This document shows, piece by piece, positions 37,625-45,249 of a DNA stretch of 64,000 bases (the first letter of the stretch is position 1; the number at the start of each line of letters is the position of its first letter). This DNA is from Streptomyces sp. HUAS CB01 (GTDB taxonomy: Bacteria; Actinomycetota; Actinomycetes; Streptomycetales; Streptomycetaceae). The translations under genes were made by a program, and so were the position numbers. The notes under the pieces were generated by a model. That model was not told the origin of the DNA, did not search any database, and saw only the letters and a program-made list of their open reading frames with translations. Location of the stretch: positions 1,863,001-1,927,000 of the forward strand of contig NZ_CP129137.1 in NCBI RefSeq assembly GCF_030406905.1, read 5' to 3'.

Positions 37625-38689
37625 ATGTCTCTGCTGCGCGCCCTGATCAGCACCGCCCGCATGGTCCGGCACACCCCGCGGCTCGCCGACGGACTGCCCC
37701 CGGACGATGCGGTACTGCTCGACGCCCCGGACGGGGAGCTCGGGCCCGCGCTCGTGGCCGCCGCGGTGGGCGACCACGAACCGGCCGCCAAGCTGCTGGC
37801 CACCACGCGGGGCGCGGCCGAGTGGGAGAACCGCGACCGGTACGTGATGCGGCTCGCGGCGTTCGCGTACAGCCGCCCCGACTGGCTCGCCGGCTGGCTC
37901 GCCGCCTCGCCGCGCGACCCCGACGCCCTGCTCGTGAAGGCCGAACTCGAGGTCCGCAGGGCGTGGGAGTCGCCCGCGAGCGTCGAGCGGCTGCGCGAGG
38001 TCGGCCCGCTGGTCCACGCCGCGGCCGAGGCCGATCCGCGTGATCCCGTGCCCTGGCGGCTCGCCCTGGACCACGCGCGCGGCACGCACGCCACGCACAC
38101 CGCGTTCGAGGCGCTGTGGGAGCAGGCGGTCCGCCGTTCCTCGCACCACTACGGCTGCCATGTCGCCGCCCTCCGGTACCTGTCGGCGGTCTGGCACGGC
38201 TCGCACCGGGAGTGCTTCGACTTCGCCGAGCGCGCGGCCGAGGACTCCCTGCCCGGCTCGCTGGTGCAGGCCCTGCCGGTGCGCGCGGCCCTGACGCTGC
38301 TGCTCGCGGGGGCCGCCACCGGCGTGCAGGGGGACCGGATCGACGCGGCCGCGGACCGCGCCGCGGAGCTGTCCGCCCGGTACCGCAGCGGCGATCCCTG
38401 GCCCGCCGAGGTGCGCAATCTCCTGGTGTACGTGCTGATCGCGCGCGGCCGCTGGAACGAGGCCCTGGAGCAGTTCCGCGCGATCGGCCCGTACGCCACG
38501 TCGTTCCCGTGGAACCGGGTGACGGACGATCCGCTCGGCCAGTTCCTGGAGGCACGGGACGGGGTCCGCATCGAGGTGGCGTCCTCGACGCCGCTCCGCG
38601 GGGGCCGCCGGATCCGCGCCGCCGGCCCGGCCGGTGCCGGCCAGGGACGGGCGGCCGGACGCGCCCTGCCCGGCGACCACTACGCTTGA
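37625..38689 (+). CDS. Helical-repeat protein of unknown function
   Basis: About 354 residues, mostly alpha-helical with TPR-like pairs: repeated A-x-x-L and W-x-x-A patterns between 60 and 320 (for example DPDALLVKAELEVRRAWE and GRWNEALEQFRAIGPYA). No enzyme motif, signal peptide or membrane segment is visible. An Arg/Gly/Ala tail closes it. The ATG at 37625 was chosen, with an ATG at 37613 close by; neither has a good ribosome-binding site. Its stop is 5 bases before the next gene, so the two are probably co-transcribed. Confidence 0.7.
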   Translation: MSLLRALISTARMVRHTPRLADGLPPDDAVLLDAPDGELGPALVAAAVGDHEPAAKLLATTRGAAEWENRDRYVMRLAAFAYSRPDWLAGWLAASPRDPDALLVKAELEVRRAWESPASVERLREVGPLVHAAAEADPRDPVPWRLALDHARGTHATHTAFEALWEQAVRRSSHHYGCHVAALRYLSAVWHGSHRECFDFAERAAEDSLPGSLVQALPVRAALTLLLAGAATGVQGDRIDAAADRAAELSARYRSGDPWPAEVRNLLVYVLIARGRWNEALEQFRAIGPYATSFPWNRVTDDPLGQFLEARDGVRIEVASSTPLRGGRRIRAAGPAGAGQGRAAGRALPGDHYA

Positions 38690-38694
38690 CCGCT

Positions 38695-39435
38695 GTGACC
38701 ACCGCTCGCCTGCCTCTCTTTCCGCTCAACGCGGTGCTTTTCCCCGGCCTCGTGCTGCCGCTGAACGTCTTCGAGGAGCGTTATCGCGCCATGATGCGCG
38801 AGCTGCTGAAGACCGACGAGTCCGAGCCCCGCCGGTTCGCCGTGGTCGCCATCCGCGACGGCCGCGAGGTCGCGCCGACCGCACCCGGGATGCCGGACCA
38901 GACCGCCCGGCCGGAGAAGGGTCCGGCCGCCGGCTTCGGCCCGGACCCGATCCAGGCGTTCCACCGCGTCGGCTGCATCGCCGACGCCGCGACGATCCGC
39001 GAGCGCGCCGACGGCAGCTTCGAGGTGCTGGCCACCGGCACGACCCGGGTGAAACTCCTGTCGGTCGACGCGAGCGGACCGTTCCTGACGGCCGAACTCG
39101 AGGAGATCCCGGAGGAGTCCGGCGAGGGCGCGGGCACGCTGGCCGAGGGCGTGCTGCGGGCGTTCCGCAGCTACCAGAAGCGCCTGGCCGGCGCCCGGGA
39201 ACGCTCGCTGTCGACGGCCGCGGAGCTTCCGGACGAGCCCTCGGTGGTCTCGTACCTGGTCGCCGCGGCGGCCGTGCTCGACACGCCGGCGAAGCAGAAA
39301 CTCCTGCAGGCACCCGACACGGCGACCCGGCTGCGCGAGGAGCTGAAGCTGCTGCGGGCCGAGACCGCGGTGATACGTCATCTGCCGTCGCTGCCCGCGG
39401 TCGACCTGACCCGCTCGCCGACGAGCCCGAACTGA
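38695..39435 (+). CDS. Lon N-terminal (substrate-binding) domain protein
   Basis: A 246-aa stand-alone version of the Lon protease N-domain, without the ATPase or protease parts. It opens with RLPLFPLNAVLFPGLVLPLNVFEERYRAMM, the classic family start (quoted in two parts: RLPLFPLNAVLFPG, LVLPLNVFEERY). The domain ends around 200, followed by a helical tail. Stand-alone copies are widespread and of unknown role, perhaps as substrate adaptors. The GTG at 38695 is 5 bases after the preceding stop. Confidence 0.87.
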   Translation: MTTARLPLFPLNAVLFPGLVLPLNVFEERYRAMMRELLKTDESEPRRFAVVAIRDGREVAPTAPGMPDQTARPEKGPAAGFGPDPIQAFHRVGCIADAATIRERADGSFEVLATGTTRVKLLSVDASGPFLTAELEEIPEESGEGAGTLAEGVLRAFRSYQKRLAGARERSLSTAAELPDEPSVVSYLVAAAAVLDTPAKQKLLQAPDTATRLREELKLLRAETAVIRHLPSLPAVDLTRSPTSPN

Positions 39436-39466
39436 GCCGGACCGACCAGGGCGAGGGAGCAGGACC

Positions 39467-39964
39467 ATGGCGAAGAAGGCCAGGAAGCAGCAGGGCGGCA
39501 CGCCGGCGACGGTGGCGCTGACGGCCGCGGGCACGACGTTCACCGTGCACGCGTACGAGCACGACCCCGCGTCCCCGTCGTACGGGGAGGAGGCGGCGCG
39601 GGCCCTGGGCGTGGCGCCGGAGCGGGTCTTCAAGACGCTGGTCGCGGACGTGGACGGCGAGCTGACGGTCGCCGTGGTGCCCGTCGCGGGGCAACTCGAC
39701 CTGAAGGCGCTGGCCACGGCGGTCGGCGGCAAGCGGGCGTCGATGGCCGACCCGGCGGCGGCTGAACGCACCACGGGCTACGTCCGGGGCGGCATCTCTC
39801 CGCTGGGCCAGCGCAAGCGCCTGCGCACGGTGCTGGACTCCTCGGCGTCCGCGTACCCGACGATCTGCGTCTCTGCGGGCCGGCGCGGGCTCGAGGTGGA
39901 ACTGTCCCCCACGGACCTGGCCTCACTGACGCACGCGGTCCTGGCGCCGATCGGGCGCGTCTAG
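39467..39964 (+). CDS. ybaK: YbaK/EbsC-type Cys-tRNA(Pro) deacylase
   Basis: A 165-aa trans-editing protein that removes cysteine wrongly attached to tRNA(Pro). The catalytic lysine segment is GVAPERVFKTLVADVDG, and GYVRGGISPLGQRKRL is the family's substrate loop. A short basic head (MAKKARKQQGG) precedes the domain. It starts 31 bases after the Lon-type gene and has its own ribosome-binding site (GGAG). Confidence 0.92.
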   Translation: MAKKARKQQGGTPATVALTAAGTTFTVHAYEHDPASPSYGEEAARALGVAPERVFKTLVADVDGELTVAVVPVAGQLDLKALATAVGGKRASMADPAAAERTTGYVRGGISPLGQRKRLRTVLDSSASAYPTICVSAGRRGLEVELSPTDLASLTHAVLAPIGRV

Positions 39965-40196
39965 CACCGTGTGGGGCCTCTCGGCGTCCGCGTACCCGAC
40001 GAGCTGCCTCCCCACAGGCCGACCCAGGCCCGAAGCCACCCCCACGAACCCGGGCCCGGGCCCCGCTCAACGCCCCGACGCCGACCGGACGCACACAGCG
40101 CGTGAAACGCCTCCGCGTGCGCGGCCCGCACGCCCTCTCGACGGCCGGCCCGTCCTCGGCTACGACCGAAGGACGTGCCGACCCGAGGGGGTATCC

Positions 40197-40271
40197 GTGT
40201 CCAAGCGCACGCGCAAGCGGAAGTGGCGGCTGAAGAAGCGCCGGGCGAACCACGGCCGCCGACCGGCCTGA
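40197..40271 (+). CDS. bL37-like small ribosomal protein (24 aa)
   Basis: A 24-residue, very basic peptide begins at a GTG with GAGGGG 6 bases upstream: SKRTRKRKWRLKKRR followed by ANHGRRPA. The ANHG(K/R)RP ending is what I recall of bL37, the small actinobacterial 50S protein first seen in mycobacterial ribosome structures. Composition and length fit; Streptomyces chromosomes encode a similar peptide. It is too short for most gene finders. It lies 232 bases after ybaK and probably has its own promoter. Confidence 0.75.
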   Translation: MSKRTRKRKWRLKKRRANHGRRPA

Positions 40272-40821
40272 CGCACGTGCGCCGCCGCCCTGCCGCCCCT
40301 TCCGGGTAACGGTGCGGCGGCGGCTCACCGCGCGGATGCCGGTCCCGCGCCTCGATCACGCGGGCGTGGGAGCGTCGACCGGCGGCCGTGGACGCCGCGG
40401 TTCCACGTGTGGCGCCGCTCCACGGCGGCACGCTCGGCGGCCGCGGCGACGCGTACGGAGTCCTCGCGCGGGCGGACCGGCCGCCTGCCACGCCCGACCT
40501 GCCCGTTGCCGTCTCCCCCTGCCCTCCGGGCGACGAGCACGAGGCGTGCGGAGGGCGCCCCGGCCACCGGGGCTGTGTGAGAGCGCGAGCCTGCGGCGAA
40601 GCCGCGGTGCGCGGCGGCCGCGCGTGAGGACCGTGAGCGCACGGCCGGTGGCCCCGGAGGCCCCGCCCGTCGACGAGCCCGACTGTGTCCGTCCCCGCCC
40701 GCAGGACGCGCAGCCTGATCCACCCGAACCCAGCGGCCGCGTCGGAGGCCATGACCGCTCGGCCGTTCGTTCCGGAGACTCAGCCCTCCGGCAGAGCGCC
40801 CGTGCCCCGCCCGCCGGACGC
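40272..40821. other. 550-bp region without a recognisable gene
   Basis: This region lies between the convergent bL37-like gene and the DUF2567-type gene. Several overlapping open frames exist on both strands, but all are Arg/Gly/Pro-rich with no family resemblance or ribosome-binding site and look like GC artefacts. A GC-rich stem (about 40280-40288 with 40314-40322) could terminate the bL37 transcript. Nothing else was seen. Confidence 0.5.
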
Positions 40822-41445
40822 TCAGCCCTGGTGCTCCGGGCCCAGCGGGGGCCACTCCGGCTCGGGGTCACGCGGGGCGAACAGAGCGGTCAGGGCCAGA
40901 TGCATGACCATCGCGGCGATGGGCCAGGCCAGCAGCGCGCCCTTGGCGCGCAGGCGCAGCGGCGCGTCGAAGACGACGCCCTGGCCGACCGCCCGGGCGT
41001 GGGCGACGACGTCCTGTTCGGGGCCGAACACATAGCCCGTGCCCCAGGCGAGCGCGGACGCGAGGATGCCGCCGAGGGCCAGTGCGGCGACGATCACGAT
41101 GCCCCCGCGGCGGTTGAACCAGAAGGTGACCGCGGCGCTGAGCACGCCGAAACCGAGCGCCAGCAGGACGAAGGTACCGTCCGCGCCCGCCGCCTCCTCG
41201 CCCTCGGTGTCCGCGAAGAAGACCGCCTTGTCGGTCGAGATCAGCGGCACCTTCGGGGCCAGCCACAGCCACAGCAGGCCGAGCGCGATCCCGGCGAGCG
41301 TCACGGCCACCAGGACGACGGCCGCCCGGCGCAGTTCGCTCCTCATCTCCAGCCCTTCTCCGTCCGGGTGCGGCGCGGGGTACGGGTGGTTCCAGGACGT
41401 GTCGTGCGGGGCGGGCCGGTGGGGCGGCGTCAGGGGTGCTGTCAC
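40822..41445 (-). CDS. DUF2567-like membrane protein
   Basis: A 207-aa protein with a Pro-rich head, then four hydrophobic segments (about 37-58, 85-105, 110-132 and 170-190). The loop ISTDKAVFFADTEGEEAAG and the segment FGPEQDVVAHARAVGQG match my memory of the actinobacterial DUF2567 family. The GTG at 41445 is taken; an internal ATG at about 41348 would give a shorter product with the same domain. It follows the ABC permease by 49 bases on the same strand. Function unknown. Confidence 0.7.
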   Translation of the reverse strand: MTAPLTPPHRPAPHDTSWNHPYPAPHPDGEGLEMRSELRRAAVVLVAVTLAGIALGLLWLWLAPKVPLISTDKAVFFADTEGEEAAGADGTFVLLALGFGVLSAAVTFWFNRRGGIVIVAALALGGILASALAWGTGYVFGPEQDVVAHARAVGQGVVFDAPLRLRAKGALLAWPIAAMVMHLALTALFAPRDPEPEWPPLGPEHQG

Positions 41446-41494
41446 CCTGACATCGTGCCAAACGTCCCTGTGGCCCGCCTCACCGGCCGCGATC

Positions 41495-42328
41495 TCAGCG
41501 GACCGCGGCCCGCCGGTACGCCCAGGTCGCGACGGCCAGCGAGACCACGCCCACCGCCGCGCAGACGGCGAGATCCAGCGCGACCGTCGGCCAGTGCGGA
41601 TGAGCATCGAACGTACGAGTGAACGCCTCCACTCCGTACGTGGACGGCAGCAGGTCCCGCGCGAACGCGATCGGCCCGGGCAGCCGCCCCGCCGGGAGCA
41701 CGCCCAGCAGCAGCGCCGCCGACATGCCCAACTGGCCGAGGAGCGTCGCCAGTTCCTGGCGCGGCGCGAGCAGGCCGAGCGCCGCGCCCAGCCCGGCCAG
41801 CGCGGCGCCGGCGAGCGGGATGACCGCCGCCAGCACCCAGAGGTGGGTGAGCGGCAGCCCGAACAGCGCCGAGCCGACGACCGCCGTCACCACCGTCCCC
41901 GGCACGGTGAACGAGGCGTAGGCCCCCGCCGCCCCGAGCACCACCGCCGCCGGCGGCACCGGCAGCGTCGCATAGTGGTCCAGACCACCGGAAGCGCGGA
42001 GCTGGCCGAAGTACTGGGCCAGCAGATTGAGCGCGACGAAGGCCACGACCAGGACGGACGACCCGGCGACCACCGCCCGCGCCTCCGCCCCGCCGTCCAC
42101 GACCCCGCGCATCAGCACCATGATTCCGACGGACTGGAACGTGGCGACGAAGAGCAGTGGTATCCGGGCGACACGGGCCCGGGACAGCTGGGCGCGGTAC
42201 ACCGCCGCGAGCGCCGGCAGCAGCCGGGCGCGCGGGGCGAGCGGCGCGGCACCCCCGTCGTTCCCGCCGAGGGCGTCGTACGCCCCCCGCACACGCGCGG
42301 ACACGGCCTCCGCAGGCACGATGCTCAC
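41495..42328 (-). CDS. ABC-2 type transporter permease
   Basis: A 277-aa membrane protein with about six hydrophobic segments, as in ABC-2 exporter permeases of the drug/polysaccharide type. The first soluble stretch (about 1-45) is followed by ARIPLLFVATFQSVGIMVLM. It lies 55 bases after the ATP-binding gene, the usual two-gene exporter arrangement. The exported substrate is unknown. Confidence 0.87.
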   Translation of the reverse strand: MSIVPAEAVSARVRGAYDALGGNDGGAAPLAPRARLLPALAAVYRAQLSRARVARIPLLFVATFQSVGIMVLMRGVVDGGAEARAVVAGSSVLVVAFVALNLLAQYFGQLRASGGLDHYATLPVPPAAVVLGAAGAYASFTVPGTVVTAVVGSALFGLPLTHLWVLAAVIPLAGAALAGLGAALGLLAPRQELATLLGQLGMSAALLLGVLPAGRLPGPIAFARDLLPSTYGVEAFTRTFDAHPHWPTVALDLAVCAAVGVVSLAVATWAYRRAAVR

Positions 42329-42383
42329 CTGGTGCAGCTCCTGTTCGGTACGGACGGCGTCGGTACGGGTGACGGCTCACGGC

Positions 42384-43367
42384 TCACGCCTTCACCAGCC
42401 CCTTCGTCGCGTGGCCGCCGAGCGAGAGGTACACGTCCTCCAGGCTCGGCGTGGCCAGGGTGAAGTCGTCGAGGGCCGAGAACGCCTCGCCACCGGTCAC
42501 CGCGGCGACCGCCGCGCGGGCCTCGTCCGGGGCGAGCCGGAGGATCCAGCGGCGCCCGGACTCCTCGGCGGACGGCCGGAGCGCGGCGACCTCGGGCACG
42601 TCGAGGGGGGCCCGCTCGCGCCAGACGAGTTCCACCCGGACCTCCCCGGCGACGCGCTCCTTGAGCCCGGCGGGCGTGTCACAGGCGATGACCTTGCCCC
42701 GCTCCAGCACGGCGACCCGGTCGAGGACGGTCTCCGCCTCGATGACGTTGTGGGTGACGAGGAGGACGGTCACCTCGTGCTCGGCTCGCCGGCGGTCGAC
42801 CGCGGCCCAGACCGCCCGTCGGGCGACCGGGTCCATCCCGGTGGTGGGCTCGTCCAGCACCAGTACCGGCCGCTCCCCCACCAGGGTGGCGGCGAAACAG
42901 GCGAGCCGCCGCTGGCCCCCGGAGAGCTTCTTCAGCGGCCGCCCGGCGAGGCCGGTCAGGCCGAGCTCCTCCAGGACCGTGTCGCGTTCGGCGCGCGCCT
43001 GCCGCGCCCCGAGGCCCCGCAGCCGGCCCGTCGTCTCGGCGGCGAGCGCGACGGTCAGCTCGTCGAGGGCGGTGGACTCCTGGCCGAGGTAGCCGATGAG
43101 CCGGGACGCCCGCTCGGGGTGGCGTACGAGATCGTGGCCGAGCACCTCGACGGTGCCGGAGTCCGGGCGCATCAGACCGGTCAGCTGGCGGACCAGGGTC
43201 GACTTGCCCGCCCCGTTGGGGCCGAGCAGACCGAAGATCTCCCCGCGCCGCACGCCGAGGCCGATCCCGTCGTTGGCACGCACCTCGGGGGTCGCGGGAA
43301 CCCCCCGCCGGGCACGCGCGGCGGGGTACGTCTTGACCAGATCCCGCACCACGCACACCGTACTCAC
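42384..43367 (-). CDS. ABC transporter ATP-binding protein (CcmA/DrrA type)
   Basis: The 327-aa ATPase drives the neighbouring permease. Walker A is LLGPNGAGKSTL, the signature LSGGQRRLA, and Walker B VLVLDEPTTGMD, followed by the H-loop in VTHNV. A C-terminal extension of about 90 residues (DUF4162-like) is typical of DrrA-type exporters. The GTG at 43367 was chosen; upstream starts lack similarity. It sits 28 bases after the NYN-domain stop, so all four minus-strand genes from 44670 to 40822 may share a transcript. Confidence 0.9.
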   Translation of the reverse strand: MSTVCVVRDLVKTYPAARARRGVPATPEVRANDGIGLGVRRGEIFGLLGPNGAGKSTLVRQLTGLMRPDSGTVEVLGHDLVRHPERASRLIGYLGQESTALDELTVALAAETTGRLRGLGARQARAERDTVLEELGLTGLAGRPLKKLSGGQRRLACFAATLVGERPVLVLDEPTTGMDPVARRAVWAAVDRRRAEHEVTVLLVTHNVIEAETVLDRVAVLERGKVIACDTPAGLKERVAGEVRVELVWRERAPLDVPEVAALRPSAEESGRRWILRLAPDEARAAVAAVTGGEAFSALDDFTLATPSLEDVYLSLGGHATKGLVKA

Positions 43368-43395
43368 GAGGGACGAGCCTAAGGGGTAGCCCGGC

Positions 43396-44670
43396 CTAGT
43401 CCCCGGCCGGGGCGCGTTCCGTGGCCGCTCGGACATCGATCTCCCGCCAGAATCCGGCCCTGATGGCATAGCGGTCGTGCTCGTCGATCTGGTCGTCCTT
43501 GTGCGCGAGCAGCCCGAAACGGGCCGCGTACCGCAGCAGTTCGCCGTCGATGCGGTGCGGGACGCGCGGGTACATGCCGGACAGCTTCTCCACGTGCGCC
43601 GGGTCCGGCAGCCGCTCCATCCAGCGCCGGGCGAAGACCTGGCCGACCTCGAAGGGGTCGCCGCCGACGGTGGTGATGTCCTCCTCGCGGTCCGCCCAGC
43701 GCTGTTCGGCGCTGGTGAGCTGGGCGAGGGTGGGCAGGGACGCCGCCTCCGGGGACTCGGCGGGCGCGCCGCCGCCCGGGCGCTCGATCCAGCCCTTGTC
43801 GGAGGACCAGCGCAGGGTCGCCCCGGCGGCCGGATGACGTTCGGCCTGGCCGGACGGGCCGCGCAGGCCCGCCAGGTCCTTGGGGGTGGGGACGCCCTTG
43901 GTGTGGTGGTGGGCGGCGGGAGCGCCGAGGCCGTCCTCCGTGCCGCTCACGGCGGCCGGGGCCGCGGGTGCCGCGCCGTTGCCGCCCGCCACCGGGGTGC
44001 CCGTCTCCTCCTGGCGCTCCGTCGCCGGGAGTGCCGACTCGGGCAGCGGGGCGGAGAGGATGGCCGCGATCTCGGGCCGGGGCACGGGCGGCGGGGCGCA
44101 GACGCCGGTGAGCTCCTTGGCGCGCACCGCCTGGGTGATCCAGGCGCGGTCGAGGACGCGCCGCTCGTCGGCCTCGGCGACCAGGTCCTCGGACTGGTTG
44201 TAGTCGCCGTCGGCGGCCTGGACGGCCCAGAGGTGGACGGCGACGCCGTGCTCCTTCGCCGACATCAGTCCGGGGAGCAGATCACCGTCCCCGGTCACCA
44301 GGACCACGTCCGAGCAGGCCCGGTTCCTTGCGAGTTCGGTGAGCTCGGCGTGCATGGCGGCGTCGACGCCCTTCTGCGCCCAACGGCCGTCGCTGCGGGT
44401 GAGCGCGCCGAGCCGTACGGTGACGCGGGGCATGACGCGCAGGCGGCGGTGCTCGGGCTGGGGCACCCGGTCCGGGGCGCCGTCGAACCAGTAGATGCGC
44501 AGCAACGGGCGTTCGGTGTCCGCCTCCGCGCGCTCGCGCAGGGCCTGGATGAGGGCGGCGTGGTCGACGGTGATGCGGGAACGGGCCGGTTCCCCGGCGA
44601 GGAGGCTCGCGGCGGCTCCCAGCAGATAGCCGGCGTCCACCAGGACGACGCAGCGGTCCACGCGTTCCAC
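43396..44670 (-). CDS. NYN-domain (PIN-like nuclease fold) protein
   Basis: A 424-aa protein. Residues 5-200 form an NYN domain with the acidic residues expected of a metal-dependent RNase: D12 in VVLVDAGYLLG, WAQKGVDAAMHAEL, and DVVLVTGDGDLLP. A Pro/Ala-rich linker follows, and the last 100 residues form a helical domain (FEVGQVFARRWMERLP onward). NYN proteins cleave RNA in several systems, but no target is known for this family. The GTG at 44670 was kept; one at 44661 is possible. It is divergent from the 51-aa gene. Confidence 0.8.
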   Translation of the reverse strand: MERVDRCVVLVDAGYLLGAAASLLAGEPARSRITVDHAALIQALRERAEADTERPLLRIYWFDGAPDRVPQPEHRRLRVMPRVTVRLGALTRSDGRWAQKGVDAAMHAELTELARNRACSDVVLVTGDGDLLPGLMSAKEHGVAVHLWAVQAADGDYNQSEDLVAEADERRVLDRAWITQAVRAKELTGVCAPPPVPRPEIAAILSAPLPESALPATERQEETGTPVAGGNGAAPAAPAAVSGTEDGLGAPAAHHHTKGVPTPKDLAGLRGPSGQAERHPAAGATLRWSSDKGWIERPGGGAPAESPEAASLPTLAQLTSAEQRWADREEDITTVGGDPFEVGQVFARRWMERLPDPAHVEKLSGMYPRVPHRIDGELLRYAARFGLLAHKDDQIDEHDRYAIRAGFWREIDVRAATERAPAGD

Positions 44671-44787
44671 CCTCTTTCGGGAACCTCGGGATCGGAGTTG
44701 CTTCGGGTTTCCTTCGAGTCTGCCCGAACGCCGGAAGGTTGACCGCCGGAACTCGATCATCGGCGTGGCGGGGAGTGAGGCCGCACC

Positions 44788-44805
44788 GTAACAGCAGCTT
44801 GTTAC
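44788..44805. promoter_or_regulatory. Palindrome between the NYN gene and the 51-aa gene
   Basis: GTAACA-GCAGCT-TGTTAC is a perfect 18-base palindrome-like site (6-bp arms), midway between two divergent starts. It may be an operator or part of a promoter. Confidence 0.35.
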
Positions 44806-44893
44806 TCACTGCAATCATCCGAAATGCGCAGAGTATTCGGCTATGTGACGCTGAGGACGGCCCTGGCCCCTACATCCCACGGGAGGCATCACC

Positions 44894-45049
44894 ATGGCCA
44901 AGAACAAGAACCGAGAACGCAAGGCCCAGAGCGGCTCCACCGCCGAGCGCGGCGCCCAGGAGGCCCGTACCACGGAGGCTCAGGCGGACGCGCCGATCGC
45001 GACGAGCATCGCCCACAAGGGACGGCAGAAGCGCTTCGGCCACAACTGA
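44894..45049 (+). CDS. 51-aa basic, Gln/Ala-rich conserved protein
   Basis: A 51-residue peptide beginning MAKNKNRERKAQSGST and ending IAHKGRQKRFGHN, with GGGAGG 7 bases before the ATG. Streptomyces genomes encode similar small proteins with the same two ends, as I recall, but no function is known. It is basic and has no hydrophobic segment, so it may bind nucleic acid. A strong hairpin (45090-45124) follows, so it is probably a single-gene transcript. Confidence 0.75.
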   Translation: MAKNKNRERKAQSGSTAERGAQEARTTEAQADAPIATSIAHKGRQKRFGHN

Positions 45050-45089
45050 CGTTTCACTCCCGGCATACGGATCCCGTGTGACGTATGTG

Positions 45090-45124
45090 TGAGGGGCGCG
45101 CCCGGAGACCGGGCGCGCCCCTCA
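45090..45124. terminator. Bidirectional terminator between the 51-aa gene and dnaE
   Basis: A perfect 16-bp stem (45090-45105 and 45109-45124) with loop AGA stands between two convergent genes, 41 bases past the 51-aa stop and 126 bases past the dnaE stop. Confidence 0.8.
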
Positions 45125-45249
45125 TGTGCAGCCCGTGCGCCACGTGCGGGCCCCGCGCCCGGAGCCGGGGGCATGCGCCGCGGGCCCCGGCCGCCGACGG
45201 TCCGCCCGGGCACACCGCGGGGGCCCGGGCGTCGCAAGGGTCCCGGTCC

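Noticed and set aside
40272..40821. Hypothetical genes on either strand
   Set aside because: Frames are Arg/Gly/Pro-rich, overlap on both strands, and have no start signals.
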